Position numbers and translations under genes: made by a program. Shown here one piece after another: positions 1 through 44,600 of a DNA stretch of 64,000 nt (position 1 is the stretch's first letter; every line of letters begins with the position of its first letter). The notes beneath the pieces were generated by a model, which was not told where the DNA came from, made no database searches, and worked only from the letters and a program-made list of their open reading frames with translations. Origin of the DNA: Membranipora membranacea (lineage: Eukaryota; Bryozoa; Gymnolaemata; Cheilostomatida; Membraniporidae); NCBI GenBank assembly GCA_914767715.1, contig OU612070.1, forward strand, positions 1,257,501-1,321,500, given 5' to 3'.

Positions 1-33213
<33,213 letters not shown>

Positions 33214-35004
33214 GAGTTGGCTTGCACTTTTACAGGGCACAGCCTAAAACAGACAATGCAAGTCTAGCACATGCACATTGGACACGCACTTACGACTAAA
33301 ATGGATTGGTAACCCACAATGACCTTATTACAACACAGAGAGATGGTGTGTTACCCACAAGGCATTGCATTGTGAATCTATGGTGTTTTTCTTTTCTACA
33401 AAACACAGTGATGGCGTTTCTCTGTTGATATACTGCCAAATCAGAAAATTGATTGACTGAAACTTAGTACCAACCACTGATTTGATAATAACCGAATGCA
33501 TCAGCACTAAACCAAACTTCTTGATACTTTATTCTCTAAACTCTGAGATTGTTCTTCACTTGATAGTTAGACTCTTGGTTGTGCTAGTTTCACCAGACTC
33601 CTCATTTGATTCACACTTCATGTGTATCTCTGATTTGATGAGACCACCCAAAGTCTAAAATAAGGGTACTTCAGGTATTGAGGTAAAATTGGCGTTATCT
33701 ATCAGAAATACATTAACTAATAGCATAATCTCAAAGTCAGTGTATCATTTCAGCTTGAGACCCTTGGCATCTTTATTGTAACTCTCCCTAAAACCTGATG
33801 AAAAACAGATATCTATGTCAGTAATTAAGCTGTTGGGTGGCTAAACCAATTAGTTTGCGAGAAATGTTTTCATTGTACATGTGTTGACAACTACTACAGA
33901 TTCGTTGAAAAGATATTCCAGAAATCATGTTTTGTGACTGATTCGAGTTTGTATTTACTGAATCTTGATTATTTGTTCCCAGACTTGATGGGTTGAATAT
34001 TCAGCTTTGTTTCATAGTGGTGTTTCTCTCTCGCTGCTGTGAGGTACCATCGAATATAATTCAACCACTACATTGACAGTAAACTCAAAAATTCAACAGC
34101 GCAACTGATCTAGCTAACAACATTTGTTATATATTCACACCAAATAGTTTTCTATCATGCTTGATCTAATTTATCACAATGACTTTGATATCCAATAAAT
34201 CAGCATATGTAAATCTATACTAGGAGGAGGGGAATATACACTGGCCATTTAGATGCCCTTGAGTTCGGAAAGGAAGTAGTTGCATAACACAGCATTGAAT
34301 TGAGTAAACACGTAAGGATAAACAAGCAGAAAATAAATCTAAATTGCCAATGGCAATGGCAATACATTGATTACTTACCCTAGAGTGGTAAAGTAAAGTG
34401 GTAAAGTGATCGAGGGAAGAAGAGTTTGCTATTTTACACTTACTCAAGAGAAAATTAAACTTATCGCCAGCATAAGTTTTCCAAACATTAATACATCATA
34501 AATAAACTCTGATCTTATATAGTGAAAATTGGTGCTAGCTCACAGAAGCCAACCCCCCCCCCCCCGCCCCTATTTAATCAAACTCCTCTATGGTACTTGG
34601 TACACATGCTATGGTGGATTCTAGTCCTGACCATCCCAGTCCACAAGTATTCGGGACACTTTTAGAAAGATAATGAAAATATTCATCTGTGGAGAATTCA
34701 AATGGTCATAAAAGTCAAAAGCTAGACAACAATTTAATATTATTGGCCGAAGCTGGTTGCCAGTTTTGAAAAGATTTGATTTCTCATCAACATCAAATCA
34801 CCGATCAATCAATGCTAAATTACATGGATCATCTTCGAAAATTATTCAAAACTGGCCAACATGATGTTGCTGTCTTTTGGTACTCATGTGGCCAGTGTAA
34901 TGTCTCAGCGGCAAAGTTAAAATGATAAACCTGGAATCATGCTATGAAACAGATATAATGTCTATCTGCACTCATTTATTGAGTCCAACAAGAAAAATAC
35001 ATTG
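33214..35004. other. Intergenic region between genes 1 and 2
   Basis: Upstream region of gene 1 and downstream region of gene 2, both on the minus strand. No exon, structural RNA or clear core promoter seen. A C run lies near 34553-34565. The probable gene 2 polyadenylation signal is at 34975-34980. Confidence 0.5.
34975..34980 (-). terminator. Probable polyadenylation signal, gene 2
   Basis: AATAAA on the minus strand (TTTATT on the plus), 24 bp after the gene 2 stop codon. Confidence 0.45.
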
Positions 35005-38000
35005 TTAACCAAACTTAAAAAAATAGCATGTTGAGTTTGGGGCTGTCCTCCCAATACTTTGCACGGAATGTAAACTGCAAAAGAAATCATTATGGGTCAT
35101 TTGGTAGAAGGTGAATGCCCTGCATACGGAATACAGGGCACAGGTTGAAGCGCACGTCTCCAGCGATTTGATATTAAACTCACTCAGGATATGTCCCCCA
35201 CATTGCTGGCCATCTTGGAACACTTCAAATGCTGAATGACCTTGAACTTCATTCCTGCGCTGACGTTCATCATCAACAAAATAAACTGTTTTCAAAGTTG
35301 TACTTGTAAGTAGAAGTCCACCATTGACTAAATTGGCCCTGCTAATAAAAGAAATTGGCATGTGGTGAAAATCAATTCCATTGACGTTGAGCCTAACATG
35401 CCCATCTGGCCATTCTAATGCTTCGAGATGCCTATTTATAGGCGCAACAAATGCCCCCATATACAGTACAGGGACATAAGGGTTAAACCAACTGGATTGA
35501 TTACAACTAAACTCTAACGATTCATGAATATCACTAATGACGCGGGATTGATAGCAAGAGGTGTAAGGCCAAAGTGACTCGCTTCTCAGCACCCCATAGA
35601 TTGAACTGGCAGAGGAAACATACAGCTCGGTATCATCTCTGAACTGGTGGGCCACGGCTTTATCTGGAGTAATAGTGATTACGACTTGATAAATTGATGT
35701 ATCCTCCTTGCAGTTTACAATAATTCGTATCACTTCCGAGGAGTATGATATCGAGATTTTTCTGGGTCTCATGAGTCTAAAGTCCGCCAGAGGTATCTCC
35801 GTTTCGTCAGCCATTATCCAATGTTCACCATATTTGCCAACCAGGCATGGCAAGGCAGCAGTGATATCCAGTAGATCAAACATGTGTACGCAACCCATAG
35901 CGTCATCAGGCACTAGGAGAACCTGTTCTACCCCTTGTGGTACTGGCAGAGTATGATACGGAAGCATCTCGAGATTAAGCACCGCTAAATCAAACACCTT
36001 ACCGACATTCCTTCTATTCGATTGTTTGGTGCAGTTTCCCTCGATTGCTCCAGCTAAAGTGCGGCAGCTACCATCAGCTCTAACTTCATATAAACCTTTG
36101 TTGGCTACTAGTAAAGTGAATGCTTTGAGGGGGTGTTCGATGGTTGAATAGATGTCTGCGTTTATGGCACCATAGGATATTTGATTGACAAGACTTAGGT
36201 TTGCCTGCAACACATCAAGCTCGTCATGTAAAACTGGTTCATCTCGATCTAAATTTAAAATACAAATCAATTTTTATAAGCACGAAATTAATAGATGAGA
36301 TGTTAAACTTCAAGGGCCGCTGATACCGGTCTAACAGAGCAGTGAATGGTGATAGTGAATCGGTGAATGTGTGATTTAATACTCATTTATGAGTATGAAT
36401 TATTGAAGAAAGCATTATGGTAGTCTACATCATAGTCATATATAGGCTTTTGTTTCAGGCAATTTCCTTACTAATAGAAGAGGAGTGAATGTCAACTGTG
36501 TGTGTTTTAAATTGGACAGAATCCAAGTTTGATTTACGGTATAAACAGTGCTGACTTTGAAATTGAGATGGGAAAGCATTGATGTTGCCAAACAGTTTCC
36601 AATGTAATCTTTGGACAAATAAAACTTGGCTTTGTTGATGACCTTACATATAAACAGGATATGCTGATAGCCACCACAAAAGTTAACAGCTAAAGCCAAG
36701 CCACCATAATATAACCTGCAAATGATGCAAGCTATGTGATGGAGATATTTCCACCCCTTTTGGTAACCAAAACCAGCAAAAGGGGAAATGGAAGTATATG
36801 CATGCGTATCCAATAGCTTTAAACTGTAAGGAACAAGTTAACCCTGCTGTGTTGATTTTTTCTTACGAATGACATTTTTTTAAAAATTGTCTACCACAAC
36901 AGTTCCGAGAGATCCCACGGCTCATAGCTGAGTTATCTCTCCAGTACAAATAACATATTACATACGGGTTGATCTGGCTGAAGTATTTCAATGAAATGTA
37001 CACTACCGTGCTACAAAAAGGATGAGAGATCACTAACTCTCACCTGGAAATGTTGTATACACAGAATTTCTTAATCCTCCCCCGCATATTTGCTGGCTGT
37101 TTCCTGTACAGGATTTTGAACATTCTTCATCCGGAGCTTGTCCAAACTTGTCATAAACCCCCGCACTGCCACAGAAGCATTCATAGTGATACTGTAGCCC
37201 TGCATATGCGTATCCTGTAAAGGAAGCAATAAAACTGAACACTGCATACTTAGTTATGATTCCTAATCATAGAGACCACATGCCCACTTGAGGAAAACAA
37301 TTATTTTTGGTCAATTTTGTCAATTTTCCATATAAATAAAGAAGGCAAAGCACTTGGCTTATGAGTTGTATGATCCAGCAGTGGGTGGGTTTTTCAGTAG
37401 ATCAAGTTTAGTCTAATTGCCTACATTCAGAGTCGCTCCTCATCTACTGGTCACTTCGCAGACAAATCACTGCGGCGTTATCAGTTAAAGGGAGCAACTG
37501 GAATGCAGGCAATTAGATCTAGTTTTTCGGTGGATAGCAGACACCTTCAAATTAATGAGCATTATTAATGTACATGAGTCTTGGCAAAATATTTCAATTA
37601 ATTAACAGAGATAAATTCTTCAGCACAGAATTTTTAACAGGTTTTGGGCCGGATGTGTCCATTCTACAGTTCACATCTTCAAATAAAATATGAGAAGAGA
37701 CACAGGCGTAGGCCTACCTTTGATGAGGCATAAGGAGATACAAAGTTCCACTGTCATTCTATCCTCTGTAATAGCATCTTGACCCCTCAGTCTATTCATT
37801 GATCTCTGTTGAACTGATTGATCTTTGAAGCAGCCGACATATTTCGAGCTGGATACTTCGTGAATGGTTAGCAGCAGTGGTAGAAGGCACACATGGCGCT
37901 CTAAAAGTATAATTATAGAATTATTATACTGTTATTCAGGACGTTAGAATATTTAAGCTTTTTTGTAATTTCAACAGAGACAGAGGCTGCAGAGCAGAGA

Positions 38001-38198
38001 CATGACAAAGAGATGACGGATTACATGGATTATCACTTTGGTAACTCAGTAAAATCAAATAATATAGCGCTTAGGATTTCAAGCTAGCTATTTTTCTCTA
38101 CCTATTACAATGCATTGTGGGATAGTCACAGGAGAGAGTCAGGTCGATTATTGGTATATTAATTACTCACTTATCCAAAAGTGTAAGAGAGAGCCCAT
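35005..38198 (-). CDS. Secreted WSC - unknown core - PAN/apple protein
   Basis: Four exons: 38171-38198, 37718-37900, 37044-37214 and 35005-36248, totalling 1,626 bp and 541 residues, all joined in phase 1. Exon 1 was chosen because ATG GGC TCT ends on a perfect GTGAGT donor and completes a signal peptide (KRHVCLLPLLLTIHEV). Next comes a WSC domain (KYVGCFKDQ, ELCISLC, YECFCGSAG, then CSKSCTGNSQQICGGG), a carbohydrate-binding module with the usual eight cysteines. The last exon holds about 330 residues of no recognised family and ends in a PAN/apple-like domain (CGGHILSEFNIKSLETCAST, then CRAFTFYQ and CSLH). No membrane segment after the signal, so secreted. Glycan or protein binding outside the cell is inferred from the domains. 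Confidence 0.85.
37385..37536. repeat. MITE-like inverted repeat, family A copy 1
   Basis: The left arm TCTAATTGCCTACATTCAGA and its inverted counterpart GGAATGCAGGCAATTAGATC bracket about 70 bp in the intron between gene 2 exons. A similar structure lies at 57581-57722. Confidence 0.55.
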
Positions 38199-39154
38199 GT
38201 TCTTATCATTAGGTCAACTGTATCAAGCTTGATCGTTTTCTGCAATCTATGCCTAGAGAAGACAATATTTCACTCTGCTGCAATAATTTGATTGCCTAAA
38301 TATTACAGTCAGGATGTCCAAATCCATCTAGAACAGGATCTGACATGAATCGACATCACAGTGCCCCAAATAAACATGGCAAGCAGCGCTTTCCTGTACA
38401 AATGTCAAAGATATCACAATTTCAGGTAAGATGAGGAGCTAATATTGATTGAAAGACAATTATACACTCAAGTTTCAGCCATTACCAGTAGAATACACTT
38501 TCCTATACCTTTCATCACGTCACTGGCACCAATAATCAATTTGAAGTCATCACACTTTGTTGATGTTGGATCAGGATAACATACACGTTCTATGAATGGT
38601 CAAAAACAAGACCTTGACCTAGAAATTTTTGCGGCACAAACCTCATGCATTCTTGCTTTTTGCTAGCCAATTGGTCAATTCACTCACCATCCTAAAAAAT
38701 AGAGCTTATTAGCAACCCAGCTATTCACTACTCTAAGCTGTGTTAATACATCAAATCCATTGAATTCCATATCTGGAATAGCATCATTAGCTTTCTTTTG
38801 CAAAACAAAGGGCTTGCAAAAATAGCCAGTCCCTAGTAGCGATCTAGAAATGCCCTAATCATCGACACTGTATGGGGTATAATTACTGTTTGCAATTTTG
38901 TAAACAAGACAATTTCTCAGGCTAATTATTCATGCTACTAGGGACAGCCAATCAGATAACAGTCAGATGGGTCCCTGTGTTTAGTGTCCTAACCGTATAA
39001 CGCTATGATACTATTTCCATTCTAAGAGAAGAATCTAATTCAGTGATCAAATCCAACTACAGCTTATCAGTAGGAAGGATGCAACTCCGAACGCAGACAA
39101 ACCAATTCCATGTAAACCAATAGTTTGATATAAGTAACTTGTAATCTAAAACTA

Positions 39155-39360
39155 TCCAGGCGCGTAGTTTAAAAAGAGGCAGGGAGGCACTAGAAAGCTA
39201 AATAAAGTGGCCTAAAAACAAACTAATTGAATAATCCGTGTCATAAACAGCTCCTTTGGTATTTCCTTTTGCTATTTATTTAACCTTAATTGCTTTGCCT
39301 TGTGTTGATTTTGACCTGCCTCAGATTTTCGCCTCCGCTGCCATATTTTCTAAACTAAAG
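39155..39360 (-). repeat. MITE-like repeat, copy 2 (inverted relative to 6174-6403)
   Basis: The reverse complement reads GAAAATATGGCAG, then a GGATTATTCAATTAG stretch and GGCCACTTTATTTAGCTTTC, matching copy 1 along most of its length. The outer ends are eroded. It lies in the divergent intergenic region between genes 2 and 3. Confidence 0.55.
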
Positions 39361-40621
39361 CTATCACAACACCAAGCTATCTGAGAGTACATGATTTATT
39401 CACAGCTTTGTATAAGGGTATCAAGGTATGAGTTTGTGACACAAAAACTCGGAGAGGCGACTTTTACTGTTCATCGTTATTTGGTTTGAAAAAACTAACG
39501 AGTGGCCATTTAAATAAGAAGAAGAAAAAACCTAAACATTTTCTATTTACTAGCTTTGCTACCTACATGCAAGCAAATATTTTTGAGCATACGGGGGAAA
39601 ATATCAGAGAAGTTATATCAGCTATTATTTTTTATTTTTCAAAATTCAAGTAAGTCAGCTAAACGTTTTTCTTGTTGTTTCAATATTCAACTTTTGAGTC
39701 ATACCAATTAATAAATTGGTTCGGATCATAAACTATAAGTATTGGCTAAAAATAAAGCCAGTAAATTTTAAGTGTTATGTTGATCAACATTATCAGACAT
39801 TATCTCATATCGTGCTTCTTTTTACACATTTCTGTCAACAGCATAAATATCAGCACAACTTGCTCTATGAGACTAAGTTTCTGTACCCTAGAGTATTTTT
39901 AGCTAGGCCAGGCGAGTTTAGCAGTGGCTTGTTGCTAGCAGCAAATACTGCTAGTTGAAACAGGATTATGTATTAATATAAGTCACGAGGTAATGTTAAT
40001 GTTGGCTTCTGACTTTTCATCATCCGGCTACCATACCATACTATAGGGTAAGCTAAAACTCAGGAGTTGTCTTTTGTACCATCGATAGAAGACAACTCTT
40101 CTCATCATGAGATACTTTATTTTAAAAGCATTCAAACTGAGAATCCCTTACAGTAGATTATAATTTGAATTGGTATTTTGTTATGGCTTATTATAGACTT
40201 ATGGCTAAAGTTACAGTATCAATTTAAGATATGAATCTTTCAAGTTGGTCCACTTTTTGGCACTGTTACTATGGTGTGGAGAGACTCGTATCACAGATTT
40301 GATATGCAAGCATTGTGTATATTGTTTCGGTTTTAGTAAATTCATACAAGAACTAACAAGCTAGGACTGACCTTAATTTTCTGTACTGACTTGGTTTTAA
40401 ATTTCCAGATCATAGAATTAATGTGACAGCTAGACGCGTCATTTTAGGGAAGACATATTTGGACACTTATGAAAGCAGATGTACAATAGCAAAGACAGCA
40501 GTTTTGATAGGATTGTGTTATAAATAACGTACCGTATCAGCTATTTTGATGGGTTAAATTATACTTTGAAAAAAAAAAAGAGTTTAAACTCATGTTTACA
40601 TTAATCATATCAGAATAGATC

Positions 40622-40850
40622 CATCTAGTAGGAGGTGGCTCAGTTGGTTAGAGCGCCGGTTGAAGGTCGTGGGTTCGAATCCCACTGCAGTCCATCTTCT
40701 ACTGGGGATTGGTTGGCCCCCCCAGGTGAGCTCCGACCTGCCTGCAAACAGAGAGCAAATTGGCGCAGAAATTGCGGCCTCACCATTAAGGCATTTATAT
40801 TTCGCCACTCATGCCTCGGGATGGGCGAGTGACATGACATCCGATTTTAA
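40622..40850 (+). repeat. tRNA-derived SINE
   Basis: A box GGCTCAGTTGGTTAGAGCGC and B box GGGTTCGAATCCC are intact. They are followed by a body (TGGTTGGCCCCCCCAGGTGAG, CATGCCTCGGGATGGGCGAG) shared with 42605-42830. The distance between boxes is too short for an anticodon arm, and the ends do not pair as an acceptor stem, so this is a SINE and not a tRNA. Confidence 0.75.
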
Positions 40851-41696
40851 TCAACCTTTTAATTTTTTTAATCTCTACAATCCCAAATTTTACAAAAATT
40901 GCAATTGTATCCTTTTCAATCTTCTTTTCATAGGCACTTTGATATTTACATAAATTATTATTGTTTTGCATTCCTATTCGATGACGATGACCATAACAAA
41001 TCAGGCAAATGCGGAAATTAGTCATTTTTAGCATCTTCTCTACTACTGCGACACTGATAAGGATAACAAAAGACCTTTATCATTATAAATACTCTTCATA
41101 ATAATATGGGTAATCTCATAGCTTGCCAAGTTAAAACCAGGTCATCCTATAGGCAAGCGAATTCACGCTTGATGCAACTTCATTGCAGCAAGTAAAGCCT
41201 TAGATCATAGGTATAATTGATAAAGTGGCTCACAATACAATAAGATTTTCAATAGGTTTAATAACATATCAGGACACAGGCTAAACAATGAATCATATCA
41301 TTACAGATGACATAAACTCTTCAAATGTGGTTGACTGCGTTAAACACTTATCCACTGTAACGTATCATTTAGTACAAGTTGTCTTAGTAACAGACATTTT
41401 ACTAGTGAGTAAGGTTCCTCATAAATTCGCCTAGGTTAGAGCTTTCATTGAAAAAGTAACCATAACATTTTGTTATTGCTCAGTTGTATAGGAGTTGTCT
41501 CTAGAAACTTAGTGGAACAGCGGCACCTTTATCTATCGCGGACAAACAAGTATTGAATAGAAGCCAGCTGATTAGAAGAAGTTGTGTCGGGAACGTAATA
41601 GGCTGATCTAGGCCTACCGGGCCCGGACTCCTCTCCTGTGCAGGCTGAGTGAAATTTGATGTTTTAGTGAATGAGGAGAAACCATAAGAGGACGAT

Positions 41697-44600
41697 ATGT
41701 TTAGAGTTCACCATAACTATATGCCTGACAAGGAGGTGGAACATACGGATATAGACGTTCACATCGGAGATGTCATCACAAATTTAGAATATCTTGGTAT
41801 GAGTAGAAAACTTTTATACCTTAGAGAAGTTTATGTGTTAGGAAAAGTATGCCAACTTTGAATTTAGGCGATAATGAAATGTTAGCAAATGTTTACCCAC
41901 TATTTCACTTGAGCTTAACTCCATTTAAGCTAGCGAAAAATTGGTGCTAACTAACATTAAGTCACGCTAAAATAAGCCAAACCAAACTCTACCTAGCATT
42001 TACTCCTCTAGCTAGGGTATTTACAAAACTGTGGACAGTATTTAATACTCTATGGTTAGACATTATATGAGCAACCTTAGGTGTAGTTATGTCATAAAGT
42101 ATCTACATGAATGATTGGTGTTAGTATTCAAGAAAATTAGCCGATGGCCCAAGCTAGCACCTTTCTAATTCTAATAAAGTGATCAACTCCCTCCCCAATC
42201 CCACTTAGTTAAAAGAAAAGTCTTATAATTAATCCATGCTCATTTGTTAACATTAGGACTCCACAGGAGGAACATTATAGAATTTAAGGCAAATATGATT
42301 AATAAAATTCACTTCCTGGTTACCCTGTAATCATAGTAATCGGCTAAAATCAAAACAAGTTGTGATAATCATCATCACTAAACTTAAATGTAGATCATTA
42401 TGTTATAGGGATAAATTGGTGAGGGTCATTCAGACTAAAAGTCAATGTCAGACAAATTAACTTTATAATTGTTGGGATTTTTGGTTCGATGCAATTATGT
42501 TGTGGCAACCTTCGTGGCCTCTCTAATGGTTTTCTAAGAGGCACTTAGCATCGAGTCTGCATTGCCACATGTATCGGTATGGGAGAGAACAGTGGTGATT
42601 ACTTGTCCTGTAGATGGTTGCTCAGTTGGTTAGACCGTCGATGCTGTAGCACGTAAGTGTCAGAGGTCCTGGGTTCAAATCCAACTGCAGTTCACCGACT
42701 ACTGGAGTTTGTTGGCCCCCAGGTGTGCTACTAACAAAGAGCAGTTGAACAGTAATTGACCTTCAGCAACAGTTATTTTGCCGCCCATGCTTTGGGTCGA
42801 GGCGTGTGATGAGAGCCCTTAAATTTGACCCAAAATTATTTGTTGTAGATAATGGCTGGGCCATAGGGTATAACGTCAACACGAGGAAAGCTGGAATATT
42901 CCCAAGACGAAACGTAAAACCAATACAGGAGGATAACTCTTCTATATTTCCTCCTAGACAACCCAAATATAGACCTGTGTTCTCAGAGGACAGGGTGGAG
43001 GAGTATGTGCACAGCGATGAAATCGGTAAGATAAGGTTCTCAGGCCAGCCAAGGTATTATTGATTGTTTTATCGTATTTGGCCAAGATGTGCTGCCGACT
43101 ATAATAATAATATAAAAATATTAAGTCTGTGGATAATATTCATTGTTATTGTGACTGACACCTGATGAAGTCACAAGGTTAGGTTATATCCTGCATTAAT
43201 ACTTCTTACCTAAGGAATCCAAAGGATATAATGAACTCATATATAACGGCAAGTGCCAAATTTGCAGAAGCAGACTCTAAAGAGACCTGCAGACTTCAAA
43301 TGCAATTCAATATGCCAGCACTTTGCTATAGAATCTAATACCAGCTCAGCCAGTAAACCAGGATAGCACAAACATTGCATGTGTCATGAAAACATTGTCG
43401 ACCCTTTGGTAGGGTAGGATAAGGGAAAAATATTATATCAAACATTGTGATGTTGAAATTTATTGCTACCAGTATGTGTATGAATGCTCCAACAGCTTTT
43501 GCGATTGATATTGAACTATTATTGAGAACTATAATTACTAGGGTCTATGTCCTGACTCCTGAGCAAGGGATTGAGATTGACACTGGGACTGAATCATATT
43601 CTATTGACACAGGTTGTTGACACTGTTTCATCAAGGGGCTTGTTCCTTGAATGTGATACGAAATACTGTCATATCACTCATAGTATTATCTTGCCATAAC
43701 ATTTAAGCCACTACAAAAAATATACTACCTTGTAACCTTCTTACATTAATGTCTTGTGCTGTGATTATTCAGCCATGTAAGAAGTAATATTCTAGGTCAG
43801 TACGATCAGGTGGTGTTGACTACTCTATGTTTCACCGAAAATCAACGACTGAAAACAACTTATGAGATTGATCACTACATATTTATAATTTATTACAGTT
43901 GATTGGTTGTCGAATCTCAATGTGGAGGCATTCAAAAAAGCGTACTATCAAGTGGTACACACACATCGTAACCAATATCGGATACTGAAAGCCATCGTCG
44001 GTCTAGTCTGGGGTATAATATTCGGTGAGTTGTGCTCAATACTGATTAGATTTAAAATACAGAATGTATGCGTAAATGTAAATCAACTATGACAGCCAAT
44101 AAATAATATCATGTCAAATATGCTGATGTCATTTCACTGGGCTCCATACAAAGGATCTTACTAATAATATATTAGTAACATTTTAGTAACGTATTCCTTT
44201 ATATGGATGGAGGCAGGAGGCCTATTATAGAGGTTTCTGTGAGTCAGTCCCTGAGTGATGCAGACTGGGATGTTTGTATATGTTCCTCATACACACGTCA
44301 TGGGGACCGATGCCTAATAATGGTGGTGTGTTCAGGGTTCATCACCAATCACCTTTGGCTAAAGACTCAAATTTATTAAATCATGCGCAATTCATGAAAA
44401 ATATGACCGGTTTAATCTTTTATAGAATTCAAACAAGTATGGTTAAGGTCACTTCCAGGAACACTTCCGTTCACGATATAGCTATTATCTTTTCGAATTC
44501 AGATAAATTGATTTGAAAGAAATGTGAACAAATGGAGAAGATTTTGTAATATCTTCGTCTCAAATTCTCATTTTTGTCAACCGCATCTTACTTTGTGCTG

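Larger units (their letters stand above)
38199..41696. other. Divergent intergenic region between genes 2 and 3
   Basis: 3.5 kb between the start codons of two oppositely transcribed genes, so it must contain both promoters. It holds MITE copy 2 (39155-39360) and a SINE (40622-40850). I see no coding exon and no convincing TATA or initiator element. Confidence 0.5.

Noticed and set aside
40622-40690. Possible tRNA genes at the GGCTCAGTTGGTTAGAGC motifs (also 24285, 26855, 42605, 49195)
   Set aside because: No pairing acceptor stem, anticodon arm missing or too short, and the same non-tRNA tail follows several copies; these are SINEs.
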